A stretch of DNA of 7,152 nucleotides from Nitrosopumilaceae archaeon (GTDB taxonomy: Archaea; Thermoproteota; Nitrososphaeria; Nitrososphaerales; Nitrosopumilaceae), in the NCBI GenBank assembly GCA_013330055.1, contig DUJB01000042.1:5583-12734 (forward strand). The letters are read 5' to 3'. The notes under the pieces are model-generated. The model worked only from the letters and a program-made list of their open reading frames with translations, did no database searches and was not told the DNA's origin. Each line of letters opens with the position of its first letter. Within the stretch, counting starts at the first letter, position 1. The translations under genes were made by a program, and so were the position numbers. Positions 1 through 5,537 of the stretch are shown piece by piece.

Positions 1-42
1 AGACCCACAAAATATTGTAATAATCAGTGAATTTTTGCTTTC

Positions 43-225
43 CTATTTCTTGCGAAGGCTGGATTTTGTTTCCCAGCCGCGTTCAATGATTTCTTCGTAT
101 ATGTTTGAAAGTTTTGGAATGTCTTCGCCTTTTTCAGCTGCAGTTTTCACCTTTTCTCTGTAATAGTCTTCAATCTCTTTTGCTATGCGACTATCAATTG
201 TTATGGAAACACGAAACTTTGGCAT
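43..225 (-). CDS. Small ribbon-helix-helix-like protein
   Basis: This 60-residue protein looks like a ribbon-helix-helix (RHH) DNA-binding protein. An amphipathic strand (residues 4-11, FRVSITID) is followed by a long charged helix (about 12-33) and a second helix (about 39-52, LSNIYEEIIERGW) resembling RHH helix 2. The loop between the helices (KGEDIPK) is longer than in classic MetJ/Arc/CopG proteins, so the fold call is tentative. RHH proteins act as dimers that insert the strand into the DNA major groove, typically as autoregulators or antitoxins. No toxin-like partner adjoins it. The ATG is preceded by GGTG (238-241) twelve bases upstream and a TATA-like box at 271-278, which supports this start. 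The C-terminus is basic (KSSLRKK). It lies outside the putative island. Coding status is fairly sure; function is inferred from fold resemblance only. Confidence 0.75.
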   Translation of the reverse strand: MPKFRVSITIDSRIAKEIEDYYREKVKTAAEKGEDIPKLSNIYEEIIERGWETKSSLRKK

Positions 226-270
226 CTATGTATAGCACCCTGTCTGTGATATTAGTAAGTATGATATCAA

Positions 271-278
271 TAATAAAC
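271..278 (-). promoter_or_regulatory. TATA-like box for the RHH-like gene
   Basis: On the minus strand this reads GTTTATTA, about 48 bases before the ATG at 225. Transcription would begin near 248, giving a leader of about 22 bases that includes a GGTG Shine-Dalgarno-like element at 238-241. It lies just past the stop codon of the upstream small gene, so the RHH-like gene may have its own promoter. Confidence 0.35.
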
Positions 279-299
279 TATCCACTATCAATTCTTACA

Positions 300-467
300 C
301 TATCTTAGAGTTAGGGCAAAGCCGTCCCGTGTTGGTTTTAGGAGTACAAGTTCATTGTCATCAAAGCCCAGACTAGACAAAAAATTTTCAATGGTCATCT
401 CGTCGGAGAGCACGTATTTTTTGCCCCCAAACTCAATTAAGACGACTTTTTTGGAAATGGTCTCCAA
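300..467 (-). CDS. Small conserved-looking hypothetical protein, TTG start
   Basis: An open minus-strand frame, closed by TAG at 300-302, encodes 55 residues if translation starts at TTG 467. The frame is open up to a stop near 490 and has no ATG before an internal Met about 24 residues in, so ATG-only gene finding would miss it. The product has alternating hydrophobic and charged stretches typical of a folded domain: KKVVLIEFGGKKYVLSDEM, a helix around TIENFLSSLGF, then NELVLLKPTRDGFALTLR. I do not recognise the family. A TATA-like box at 493-499 lies about 29 bases before the TTG, which would give a nearly leaderless transcript. The composition and promoter position favour a real gene; the exact start remains uncertain. 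Confidence 0.6.
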   Translation of the reverse strand: METISKKVVLIEFGGKKYVLSDEMTIENFLSSLGFDDNELVLLKPTRDGFALTLR

Positions 468-492
468 CTGATCTTTGTAATAAATAGTCTAC

Positions 493-499
493 TTTATAT
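493..499 (-). promoter_or_regulatory. TATA-like box for the TTG-start small gene
   Basis: The minus strand reads ATATAAA. Its centre lies about 29 bases before TTG 467, the spacing expected for a leaderless or near-leaderless archaeal transcript. The box is divergent from the tRNA gene and shares its intergenic region. Confidence 0.45.
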
Positions 500-534
500 C
501 CTTTATTATATACTTGATCACTTTCATTCTTAGT

Positions 535-542
535 GTATTTAT
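535..542 (+). promoter_or_regulatory. Possible TATA box of the tRNA-Ser gene
   Basis: TATTTATT sits about 30 bases upstream of the first tRNA base, the usual place for an archaeal tRNA TATA box. A second candidate, TTATTATATAC at 503-512, would give a 5' leader of about 30 bases. The sequence cannot decide between them. Confidence 0.35.
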
Positions 543-568
543 TGATCAAAGTATGAAGTCTTGCAGTT

Positions 569-663
569 GCCAGGTTAGCCAAGTGGTACGGCGACCGCCT
601 CGAGATCAAAACAAGGTAGCGGTTGTGCTTCTGCACACATGGGTTCGAATCCCTTACCTGGCG
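569..663 (+). tRNA. tRNA-Ser (anticodon CGA) with a 13-base intron
   Basis: The cloverleaf is readable. Acceptor strands are 569-575 GCCAGGT and 656-662 ACCTGGC. The D stem is GCC/GGC (578-580/590-592). The anticodon stem is ACCGC/GCGGT (594-598/619-623). The long variable arm TGTGC-TTCT-GCACA (624-637) marks a type II tRNA. The T arm has loop TTCGAAT (644-650). The discriminator is G663, as expected for Ser and not Leu. The anticodon CGA at 601-603 reads UCG codons. Removing 605-617 restores a 7-base anticodon loop and gives a mature tRNA of 82 bases before CCA addition; CCA is not encoded. The T stem appears to contain a T-T mismatch (640/654). The 3' end is repeated at 5583-5594. Confidence 0.93.
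605..617 (+). other. tRNA intron at canonical position 37/38
   Basis: The 13-base intron ATCAAAACAAGGT follows G37. A bulge-helix-bulge can be drawn. CTCG (599-602) pairs with CAAG (612-615), with one C-A mismatch. The 5' bulge AGA (603-605) is cut after its second base and the 3' bulge GTA (616-618) is also cut after its second base, as the archaeal splicing endonuclease does. The intron is too short for a real inner helix: only one T-A pair is possible, so the motif is a relaxed form. Confidence 0.8.
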
Positions 664-664
664 C
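653..664 (+). repeat. Putative attachment-site copy 1 (tRNA 3' end)
   Basis: CTTACCTGGCGC covers the last 10 tRNA bases (654-663) with one base of context either side, and recurs exactly at 5583-5594 in the same orientation. Allowing one mismatch, the match spans 650-664 against 5580-5594 (14 of 15). tRNA 3' ends are the classic targets of tyrosine-recombinase elements in archaea. Confidence 0.45.
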
Positions 665-665
665 G

Positions 666-675
666 TTTTATTTTT
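666..675 (+). terminator. T-rich terminator of tRNA-Ser
   Basis: TTTTATTTTT begins three bases after the discriminator base. Runs of T in the non-template strand are the usual archaeal termination signal. Confidence 0.6.
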
Positions 676-724
676 GTATTAAAATTTGCAAAAATTTGTG
701 CGTAAATTTAGCTAAAAAGTTGGA

Positions 725-835
725 GATTCGAACTAAAAGTTTGACACCTAATAACGGCACTGAACTATGTGAATTAACTTAGTGATTGTAATTCTTTTAT
801 TAAATCAAACCTGACTTGCAGTTTTAGTTCGATTC
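725..835. repeat. Inverted repeat in the tRNA-REC intergenic region
   Basis: GATTCGAACTAAAA (725-738) and TTTTAGTTCGATTC (822-835) are inverted copies matching at 13 of 14 positions, with 83 bases between them. They occupy the 254-base stretch between the tRNA terminator and the 3' end of the response regulator gene, in which I see no coding frame. The TTCGAA core resembles a tRNA T-loop but no tRNA fold is present. They may be a recombinase binding pair, a transcript hairpin or a remnant. Confidence 0.4.
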
Positions 836-917
836 AATGTTACCAGAAAATTATTCTTGTTTTGCCTTGTCATGATTGTAAGGTAGGTACTAAATTGTTT
901 ATTCTAATTATTTTACA

Positions 918-1307
918 CTATTTTACAAAAAGTTCTTTCACTGGTTCATCTTTAATCTTTTGTAAAAAGTTCAGAAGGTCATCAGGATCCATTGGTTTCC
1001 TTAGTACTGCCTTCACACCCATTTTCTTCATTACTCCTTCCAACTCCTGTGATACTGAAGAAGCTGTCAAGGCAACTATGTTTAATTTTGCAATTTTGCC
1101 GCTTTGCTGCAACTCTGCAATAATGTCAAAACCTGAAAATTCAGGCATGGCCAAGTCTAGCAGAATTACGTCATAGTGGTTTGTTGTAATCATGTTAATC
1201 CCATTATGACCATCATTGGATACAGAACAGGAATGTTCTCTTATCGTAAAATACTTGAAAAACATTGTTGTGATGTCTTCATTGTCATCTATGATATGGA
1301 TCTTCAT
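918..1307 (-). CDS. Single-domain response regulator (REC only)
   Basis: This 129-residue cytoplasmic protein is a stand-alone receiver domain. The conserved residues are all present: acidic pair D7-D8 (HIIDDNE), phospho-acceptor D51 in LLDLAMPEFSG, switch T81 (ALTAS) and K104 in RKP. It should accept phosphate from a kinase His. It has no DNA-binding or enzymatic output domain, so it would act through protein contacts, like CheY or Spo0F, or as a phosphate sink or intermediate. The C-terminal tail (KDEPVKELFVK) is short. It is the last of four same-strand signalling genes and lies 149 bases downstream of the DHp-only gene. The full-length sensor kinase at 2130-3869 is the obvious candidate donor. 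A TATA-like box about 27 bases before the ATG implies a leaderless transcript of its own. Confidence 0.93.
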   Translation of the reverse strand: MKIHIIDDNEDITTMFFKYFTIREHSCSVSNDGHNGINMITTNHYDVILLDLAMPEFSGFDIIAELQQSGKIAKLNIVALTASSVSQELEGVMKKMGVKAVLRKPMDPDDLLNFLQKIKDEPVKELFVK

Positions 1308-1330
1308 AGTATGTATCCCATGAATAAGGA

Positions 1331-1338
1331 TTAAAAAA
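1331..1338 (-). promoter_or_regulatory. TATA-like box of the REC gene
   Basis: TTTTTTAA on the minus strand is centred about 27 bases before the ATG at 1307, consistent with leaderless transcription. Further upstream (1366-1415) AT-rich direct repeats of the form AAATAATTT recur with a period near 11 bases. Confidence 0.5.
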
Positions 1339-1365
1339 CGGATTTATCTATGGATGTGAGTATTT

Positions 1366-1415
1366 TCTAATAATTACACTTCTAAATAATTTTCAAATAA
1401 TTTGTCATAATTTGG
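1366..1415. repeat. AAATAATTT-type direct repeats upstream of the REC promoter
   Basis: Related units lie head to tail: CTAATAATTAC near 1367, AAATAATTTTC (1384-1394), AAATAATTTGT (1395-1405) and CATAATTTGG (1406-1415). The last three repeat every 11 bases, about one helical turn, so a bound protein would face the same side of the DNA. They lie in the 149-base gap between the REC start and the end of the DHp-only gene. AT-rich composition makes chance repeats possible. Confidence 0.3.
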
Positions 1416-1456
1416 CTTTACTCTCTCATGCTCCATTTTGAGCGCATTTTGCTTGT

Positions 1457-1882
1457 TTAATCGTCTTTATTTGTCTCATGTTTATCTAACGTAAAATCAA
1501 AGTTTTTCGCATTAAAAAGATCCTGTATTGTCTGTACTAATTGTCTTGTGCTAGAGTTTATTATTTCTAGTCGTTTTCTTTGCTCATCCGACACTGGGCC
1601 ATACTTGGAGTCCAAAAGCATTTCTGAATAGGCTAGGATTGGTACCAAAGGGGTCCTAAGTTCATGATTGATTTTTAACAAAAACTCACGACTTGCTCTT
1701 TTTTTTGAGGAAACTACTAGAAAATGTCTCATGGTGTTATTTAGATTATCAATGTTCTCAATTTCTTGATTTAATTCAGATGGTGGGTTGGTTTTATTGT
1801 TCTTAGATTTGATTACTTTCGTTAAACTTTCTGCTAAAAGCTTTATTTGTTGGGCTTCACGAATCAAGTGAATATCTTCCAT
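1457..1882 (-). CDS. Stand-alone histidine-kinase DHp (HisKA) domain protein, no ATPase domain
   Basis: This 141-residue soluble protein has an N-terminal helical segment (about 1-60), then a HisKA dimerisation and phospho-acceptor domain (about 61-125). The H-box NHELRTPLVPI carries an intact H73. The second helix follows a short YGPVSDEQ turn. No HATPase domain follows: the protein ends after a polar tail (DKHETNKDD) and TAA, so it cannot self-phosphorylate with ATP. It is clearly paralogous over its first ~125 residues to the protease fusion at 4023-5288 (shared QQI near the start, LVPI/MVPI, MLL, SDEQ). Possible roles are a phosphotransfer shuttle phosphorylated in trans by the neighbouring kinase, or a heterodimer partner of the two other DHp proteins. 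The truncation looks native, not frameshifted: I see no HATPase coding downstream in the gap to 1307. A TATA-like box lies 28 bases before the ATG. Confidence 0.88.
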   Translation of the reverse strand: MEDIHLIREAQQIKLLAESLTKVIKSKNNKTNPPSELNQEIENIDNLNNTMRHFLVVSSKKRASREFLLKINHELRTPLVPILAYSEMLLDSKYGPVSDEQRKRLEIINSSTRQLVQTIQDLFNAKNFDFTLDKHETNKDD

Positions 1883-1906
1883 CTATGCTAACCAGATCGT
1901 TTTTTT

Positions 1907-1914
1907 ATTTTTAA
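1907..1914 (-). promoter_or_regulatory. TATA-like box of the DHp-only gene
   Basis: The minus strand reads TTAAAAAT within an AGTTTAAAAATAAA context, centred about 28 bases before the ATG at 1882. Transcription would begin at or a few bases before the start codon. Confidence 0.5.
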
Positions 1915-1975
1915 ACTATTGTATGTAACCAGACAGAATATCTATGTCGATTTTTTTCAAACATGAATGAACTTC

Positions 1976-2058
1976 TTACATTTTCAGCATTGATTCATCT
2001 TCATCGCTTGATGATGCGCTCAATGTTACGATGTTTTAGTTTTTTCTGTTTTTATATA
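1976..2058 (-). other. Intergenic promoter with possible tiny transcript or peptide
   Basis: The 247-base gap between the sensor kinase gene and the DHp-only gene holds a strong TATA-like sequence on the minus strand (TTATATAAA, about 2051-2059) that is not next to any annotated start. About 32 bases downstream a TTG (2023) opens a 15-codon frame (LSASSSSDEDESMLKM) ending with TAA at 1976-1978. It may drive a small RNA, a micropeptide or a long-leader transcript of the DHp-only gene. TATATAA is also TATA-like on the plus strand. Nothing else is evident in this gap except the palindrome ACGATCGT near 2108. Confidence 0.2.
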
Positions 2059-2129
2059 ATGCATCTAGAACATCACAACCTGTGAATTCTTACATCTACA
2101 AGGTCAACGATCGTGCATTTTGCCCCCAT

Positions 2130-3869
2130 TTACAATTCTAATGGGAATTTCATGTAAAATGTAGTACCTGTTTTCCCATCACTATCAACCCATATTGTCC
2201 CCCCAAGTTTTTCTATAATCCCCTTTGATATGGCAAGGCCCAAACCAGAGCCACCTATTTTTCTTCTTTCTGAATTATCAATCTGATAAAATTTTTTGAA
2301 CAACTCACTTTGTTTGTCTTTTGGAATACCAATTCCATTGTCTTTGATATAGAGAACTAGATCTTCCTTCTCCATGTATCCGCCAATCTCAATTAGTCCA
2401 TTATTTTTAGGAGTGAATTTTATGGAATTACTAATTAGGTTATTAAAAACCTGTTTCAATCTGTCCTTATCCGTCTTTATCGTAGTATTTCTGATGGATA
2501 AATTTGTGACAAATTCGATTCCTCTGTCTTTTAGGATCTTTTTGTAACTTGTATCTATATTATCAAATAACTCTCCGAGAGACAAATCTTCAAAACGAAA
2601 TTTCATTTTATCAATATCTAACTTGTGAACATCCATTATGTCGCTGATTAGTCCCTCAAGTGATAGTGCATTTTTTTCTATTACTTCTATGGCACTTGCT
2701 TCTTCTTCATTTAACTTGCCTAGCATTGATGCTTTGAGCATTTTGCAGTATCCTATTATGGGAACAAGCGGCGTCTTTAGTTCATGTGTTATCATGGCAG
2801 AAAATTCCTCTTTTGATTTATCAACTTTTGTTAGCTCTTCTTGAACATCGCGTAGAACTTGATTGGCCTTTTCAAGTTCTTCTGTCATTCTTCGTTGGGC
2901 CTGGAATCCTCTATACAAGTAATAGCTTGAAACTGATGTTATTATCAAAATTAAAATTATTAATATGGATGATTCCTGTTTGGTGGCATTGACAGATTGG
3001 AATGCTTCATCATAAGGTTGCATAGAAACTACAGCCCATGTATTTTGACCGGCAGTTATAGATTGGTAAGATAGAAACATTCTTTGACCATTTATTGACT
3101 CTACAGTTGTTCCATTTTTTCCAGCAAACGCATCTTTGATTGCTCCAATTTCTGGCACTATCTCGCCACTTTTATAGCTAGTTTCAGGCGAGTCTGCTAC
3201 AAGAGCCCTGTTATTATCTACTACCAAGATACGCTCATCTGGATAGGAATGTAATTCGCTGAGCTTGTTCTGTATTATGTGCAGATCCACCCCTGATGCA
3301 AGCATGCCTACCATGGAATTATTTTTAGAAAAAATTGGAACTGCAATTGCAGCCACGGGATGGTTTGTGGCAGCTGAAACTAGTATGGAATCAACATAGA
3401 TATCATGAGTAGCGGTAACCTCCTTGTAATAATTTCTGAAACTCACGTTTGACACCGACAGAGTTTTCTGAAGGTCATACGGTTCCACGAAATAGATATC
3501 GCCGTTTGGAAGGATATACCCAATGCTTTCAAAATCTGAATATGTAGAAAGAATATTGCGAATTACTATCCGCTTTTCATTCTCGACACTTTCTGGAATT
3601 CCATGTAGACTAGTATCGATATAAGAAATGTTAGGGGAATTTCTGATATTTTCATCTTTTACCGCGTTTTCTAAAATTTTTTCTGCATCATTAATTATGA
3701 GATCGATTCTACTGGCAAGCTGATTGACTCTGGCAATCCGTTCCGTTTCAATAATACTGCTTTGCTGCCTAATTTGTTCTTGGGAATAAAGGACAATGGT
3801 TACCAATAATGCAATTGTTGTGGCTAAAAGGATGAGGAGAATTCCTCTAACCTTTAATATCGTACTCAT
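2130..3869 (-). CDS. Membrane sensor histidine kinase with extracytoplasmic dCache domain
   Basis: This 579-residue protein is a complete class I histidine kinase. TM1 spans about 7-28. An extracytoplasmic region (about 30-297) resembles a dCache sensor, with the typical RNYYKEV segment followed by YVDSILVSAAT and a VGMLASGVDL strand. TM2 spans about 300-318. A coiled-coil linker (about 325-355) leads into HisKA with H362 in THELKTPLVPI. The HATPase domain has the N-box (NNLISN, 476-481), G1 (DNGIGIP, 510-516), F-box (FKKFYQ) and G2 (GGSGLGLAIS, 539-548). It should autophosphorylate at H362 in response to an external small molecule, which the sequence does not identify. It is the only protein here with an ATP-binding domain, so it is the likely phosphate source for the REC protein and possibly the DHp-only protein. 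The start has no clear SD; a promoter in the repeat-rich 153-base upstream gap is likely. Confidence 0.95.
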   Translation of the reverse strand: MSTILKVRGILLILLATTIALLVTIVLYSQEQIRQQSSIIETERIARVNQLASRIDLIINDAEKILENAVKDENIRNSPNISYIDTSLHGIPESVENEKRIVIRNILSTYSDFESIGYILPNGDIYFVEPYDLQKTLSVSNVSFRNYYKEVTATHDIYVDSILVSAATNHPVAAIAVPIFSKNNSMVGMLASGVDLHIIQNKLSELHSYPDERILVVDNNRALVADSPETSYKSGEIVPEIGAIKDAFAGKNGTTVESINGQRMFLSYQSITAGQNTWAVVSMQPYDEAFQSVNATKQESSILIILILIITSVSSYYLYRGFQAQRRMTEELEKANQVLRDVQEELTKVDKSKEEFSAMITHELKTPLVPIIGYCKMLKASMLGKLNEEEASAIEVIEKNALSLEGLISDIMDVHKLDIDKMKFRFEDLSLGELFDNIDTSYKKILKDRGIEFVTNLSIRNTTIKTDKDRLKQVFNNLISNSIKFTPKNNGLIEIGGYMEKEDLVLYIKDNGIGIPKDKQSELFKKFYQIDNSERRKIGGSGLGLAISKGIIEKLGGTIWVDSDGKTGTTFYMKFPLEL

Positions 3870-3958
3870 TTCTGTTCAGACAAACTCCAGTAGGTAGACA
3901 TTGAATACTTCCACCAGAGGATACACATAACTAGATGCAGTTAAACAGATTAACTTTT

Positions 3959-4004
3959 TCGTGTATGAACTTGTATACGAAATGATAGTAATCTTATCGT
4001 ATCT
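3959..4004. repeat. TCGTRTA repeats upstream of the sensor kinase
   Basis: Three copies of a TCGT(A/G)TA-like motif lie within 46 bases: direct at 3959-3966 (TCGTGTAT), inverted at 3973-3980 (GTATACGA) and direct at 3997-4004 (TCGTATCT). The first pair forms an imperfect 22-base palindrome and the second pair an imperfect 24-base one (3977-4000). They sit 90-135 bases upstream of the kinase start, just past the stop of the protease fusion. They may be operator sites for a dimeric regulator; an RNA hairpin at the end of the upstream transcript is the alternative. Confidence 0.4.
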
Positions 4005-4022
4005 GCAAGCTCCTTTTAATTT

Positions 4023-5288
4023 TTATTTTTGACAAGTAACTTCAGATTTTTTATTTCCATCATAAAGTGATTGTATCGTTTCAATATCACATTCTGATAT
4101 GTATGGGTACTGTGTTAGAATCGTTGGATACATAAGATCTTCTGGTGCTGTAGAGTGTGCAAGACCAAAAGCGTGACCCAGTTCATGCCTTAGTATTGAT
4201 TTGAATTGTTCATCATTGAGTTTGTAGACCTCGTAGATTATAATCTGGGATTTGAGGATCTGATTTTGAGATTCATCTGTGATCGACTTTGTATATCCTG
4301 AATACCCATCCCCATTTACGTCATCAGTTAACATAATTGTAATATCTCCTTCCCCTTCTGGAGATTGGATCACCTCAAGCTTCTGAGGAATGTACAACTG
4401 AGTTTTATTTCCTGCTGCCTTTGCAAGTGCACCTGCCCAACCAAGATGGTAATTCAAAATTAAACCCTGTTGTCCTTTGTATACCAGTGAATCATCAACT
4501 TGGATATCGTCTTGTGACAAGACAACATCTTTGATCAAATCAAGTTTTCCTGGATATTTGTCTGCGCCGATAATGTTGATGTATAATGCAGTGCCATCAA
4601 CTAGCCTCCATGATAACCAAGTATGGATTATGTCTCCTTTGAGATTTTGTATGACATAGCTGTCTTTCATGTCTCCTGTATTTGGAACTCTGTACTCTTG
4701 TCCCACTAGCTCAACTACAAATAAGGAATAAGCGGTAATTATAATTCCAGTAGTTGCGATAAATCCCGCTATAGTCAGCACATGCTTTTTGGAAAGTCGT
4801 ATGTTCTTTTTTTCTTCGTGTTCGACTAGCTTGCCAAGAAGCATTTTTTCCTGTTCCAGTTCTTTGATCTTCTGTGATTGACTTGGCCGAATTTCCGTTT
4901 CTATTACATTGGATTGTTTTTCATTTAAGACATCATTGATAACCTCCGATAATTTTTTTATGTTAGAGACAGCGGTTCTAAGCTTGTTTGTTTGTTCATC
5001 TGATAATTTTCCAAATTTTTCTGACAATAACATGTTTGCATGAGCTTCAATAGGAACCATGGGATTGCGCAATTCATCGTTTAGTTTAGTCAAGAATTCG
5101 GGTTCGATTTTTTTAGTTGATAATGTCTGTGCTGCCCTTGCTGTAAAATTACTTAGCTGATCTAAATCTTCGATTATGGTATAATTAAAGTCTGAATTAT
5201 TTCGATCTTGTGTATTTTCAAGCTTTTGAATGAGTTTTTTTTGAATTAATTGGATCTGCTGTATTTCACGTAGGAAATGATCGTCCAT
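4023..5288 (-). CDS. His-less DHp domain fused through a membrane helix to a matrixin-like zinc metalloprotease
   Basis: The 421 residues form three parts. First, a cytoplasmic N-terminal region (about 1-125) is homologous to the DHp-only protein at 1457-1882, but its H-box reads NDELRNPMVPI, with Asp71 in place of the phospho-accepting His. There is no HATPase domain. Second, a charged coiled coil (about 138-168, ending in basic RLSKKH) leads to one membrane helix (about 170-193), predicting the N-terminus inside. Third, an external domain (about 205-411) resembles matrixins (M10): HELGHAFGLAH (368-378) supplies zinc ligands H368, H372, H378 and catalytic E369, followed by a Met-turn (LMYP, 385-388) and a DIETIQSLYDG end. 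A DVNGDGYSG loop may bind calcium. N294-K-T is a possible glycosylation site; C400 and C419 may pair. GGTGA (5301-5305) is 12 bases before the ATG. The substrate is unknown. That the DHp part links the protease to kinase signalling is inferred. Confidence 0.9.
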   Translation of the reverse strand: MDDHFLREIQQIQLIQKKLIQKLENTQDRNNSDFNYTIIEDLDQLSNFTARAAQTLSTKKIEPEFLTKLNDELRNPMVPIEAHANMLLSEKFGKLSDEQTNKLRTAVSNIKKLSEVINDVLNEKQSNVIETEIRPSQSQKIKELEQEKMLLGKLVEHEEKKNIRLSKKHVLTIAGFIATTGIIITAYSLFVVELVGQEYRVPNTGDMKDSYVIQNLKGDIIHTWLSWRLVDGTALYINIIGADKYPGKLDLIKDVVLSQDDIQVDDSLVYKGQQGLILNYHLGWAGALAKAAGNKTQLYIPQKLEVIQSPEGEGDITIMLTDDVNGDGYSGYTKSITDESQNQILKSQIIIYEVYKLNDEQFKSILRHELGHAFGLAHSTAPEDLMYPTILTQYPYISECDIETIQSLYDGNKKSEVTCQK

Positions 5289-5300
5289 TTTTTCCTATCT

Positions 5301-5305
5301 TCACC
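5301..5305 (-). promoter_or_regulatory. Shine-Dalgarno-like GGTGA of the protease fusion gene
   Basis: The minus strand reads GGTGA, complementary to the archaeal 16S rRNA 3' end, 12 bases before the ATG at 5288. Unlike most genes here, this one therefore appears to have a leadered mRNA, with a TATA box further up, for example the palindrome at 5357-5370. Confidence 0.4.
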
Positions 5306-5356
5306 CAAAATTTAGTTTGATTTTTAGTATCCAAAATTCAATTATTCTATTTTATT

Positions 5357-5370
5357 ATGTTATATAACAT
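5357..5370. promoter_or_regulatory. Perfect 14-base palindrome with an embedded TATA box
   Basis: ATGTTATATAACAT equals its own reverse complement. It contains TTATATAA, a good archaeal TATA box, about 70-80 bases upstream of the protease fusion start. Being symmetric, it could support transcription either way or be an operator whose occupancy blocks TBP. The 372-base stretch 5289-5660 holds this, the TATA-like box at 5538-5545, the tRNA-end repeat and a hairpin terminator; I see no gene in it. Confidence 0.4.
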
Positions 5371-5537
5371 CTACTTGCAAAACCTGTTGAGTATTTGTAA
5401 GTTTAGTAATTCCTTATCTGCCAATTTTCATAAACTAGATACCTTGCAAATCAAGCCCAACACTAGCCAAATGGGTGAAACTTAGTTGTTGATTATGTTA
5501 GATCCCTTAAAGAGGAGAAAAATTAGAACAATGTTTC

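Noticed and set aside
433..636. 67-residue minus-strand open frame
   Set aside because: It runs antisense through the tRNA-Ser gene and conflicts with the better 300-467 frame; the composition is not protein-like.
712..745. Possible tRNA fragment from a GTTCGAATC T-loop-like sequence on the minus strand
   Set aside because: The flanking bases do not form a T stem and no acceptor, D or anticodon arms can be drawn.
862..1176. 104-residue plus-strand open frame
   Set aside because: It is antisense to the response regulator, whose catalytic residues are all intact; no independent start signal or domain.
1457..1882. DHp-only gene as a frameshifted or truncated kinase pseudogene
   Set aside because: I saw no HATPase N, G1 or G2 boxes coded downstream in the gap, the C-terminus is a plausible polar tail, and it has its own TATA box. 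A native short gene fits better.
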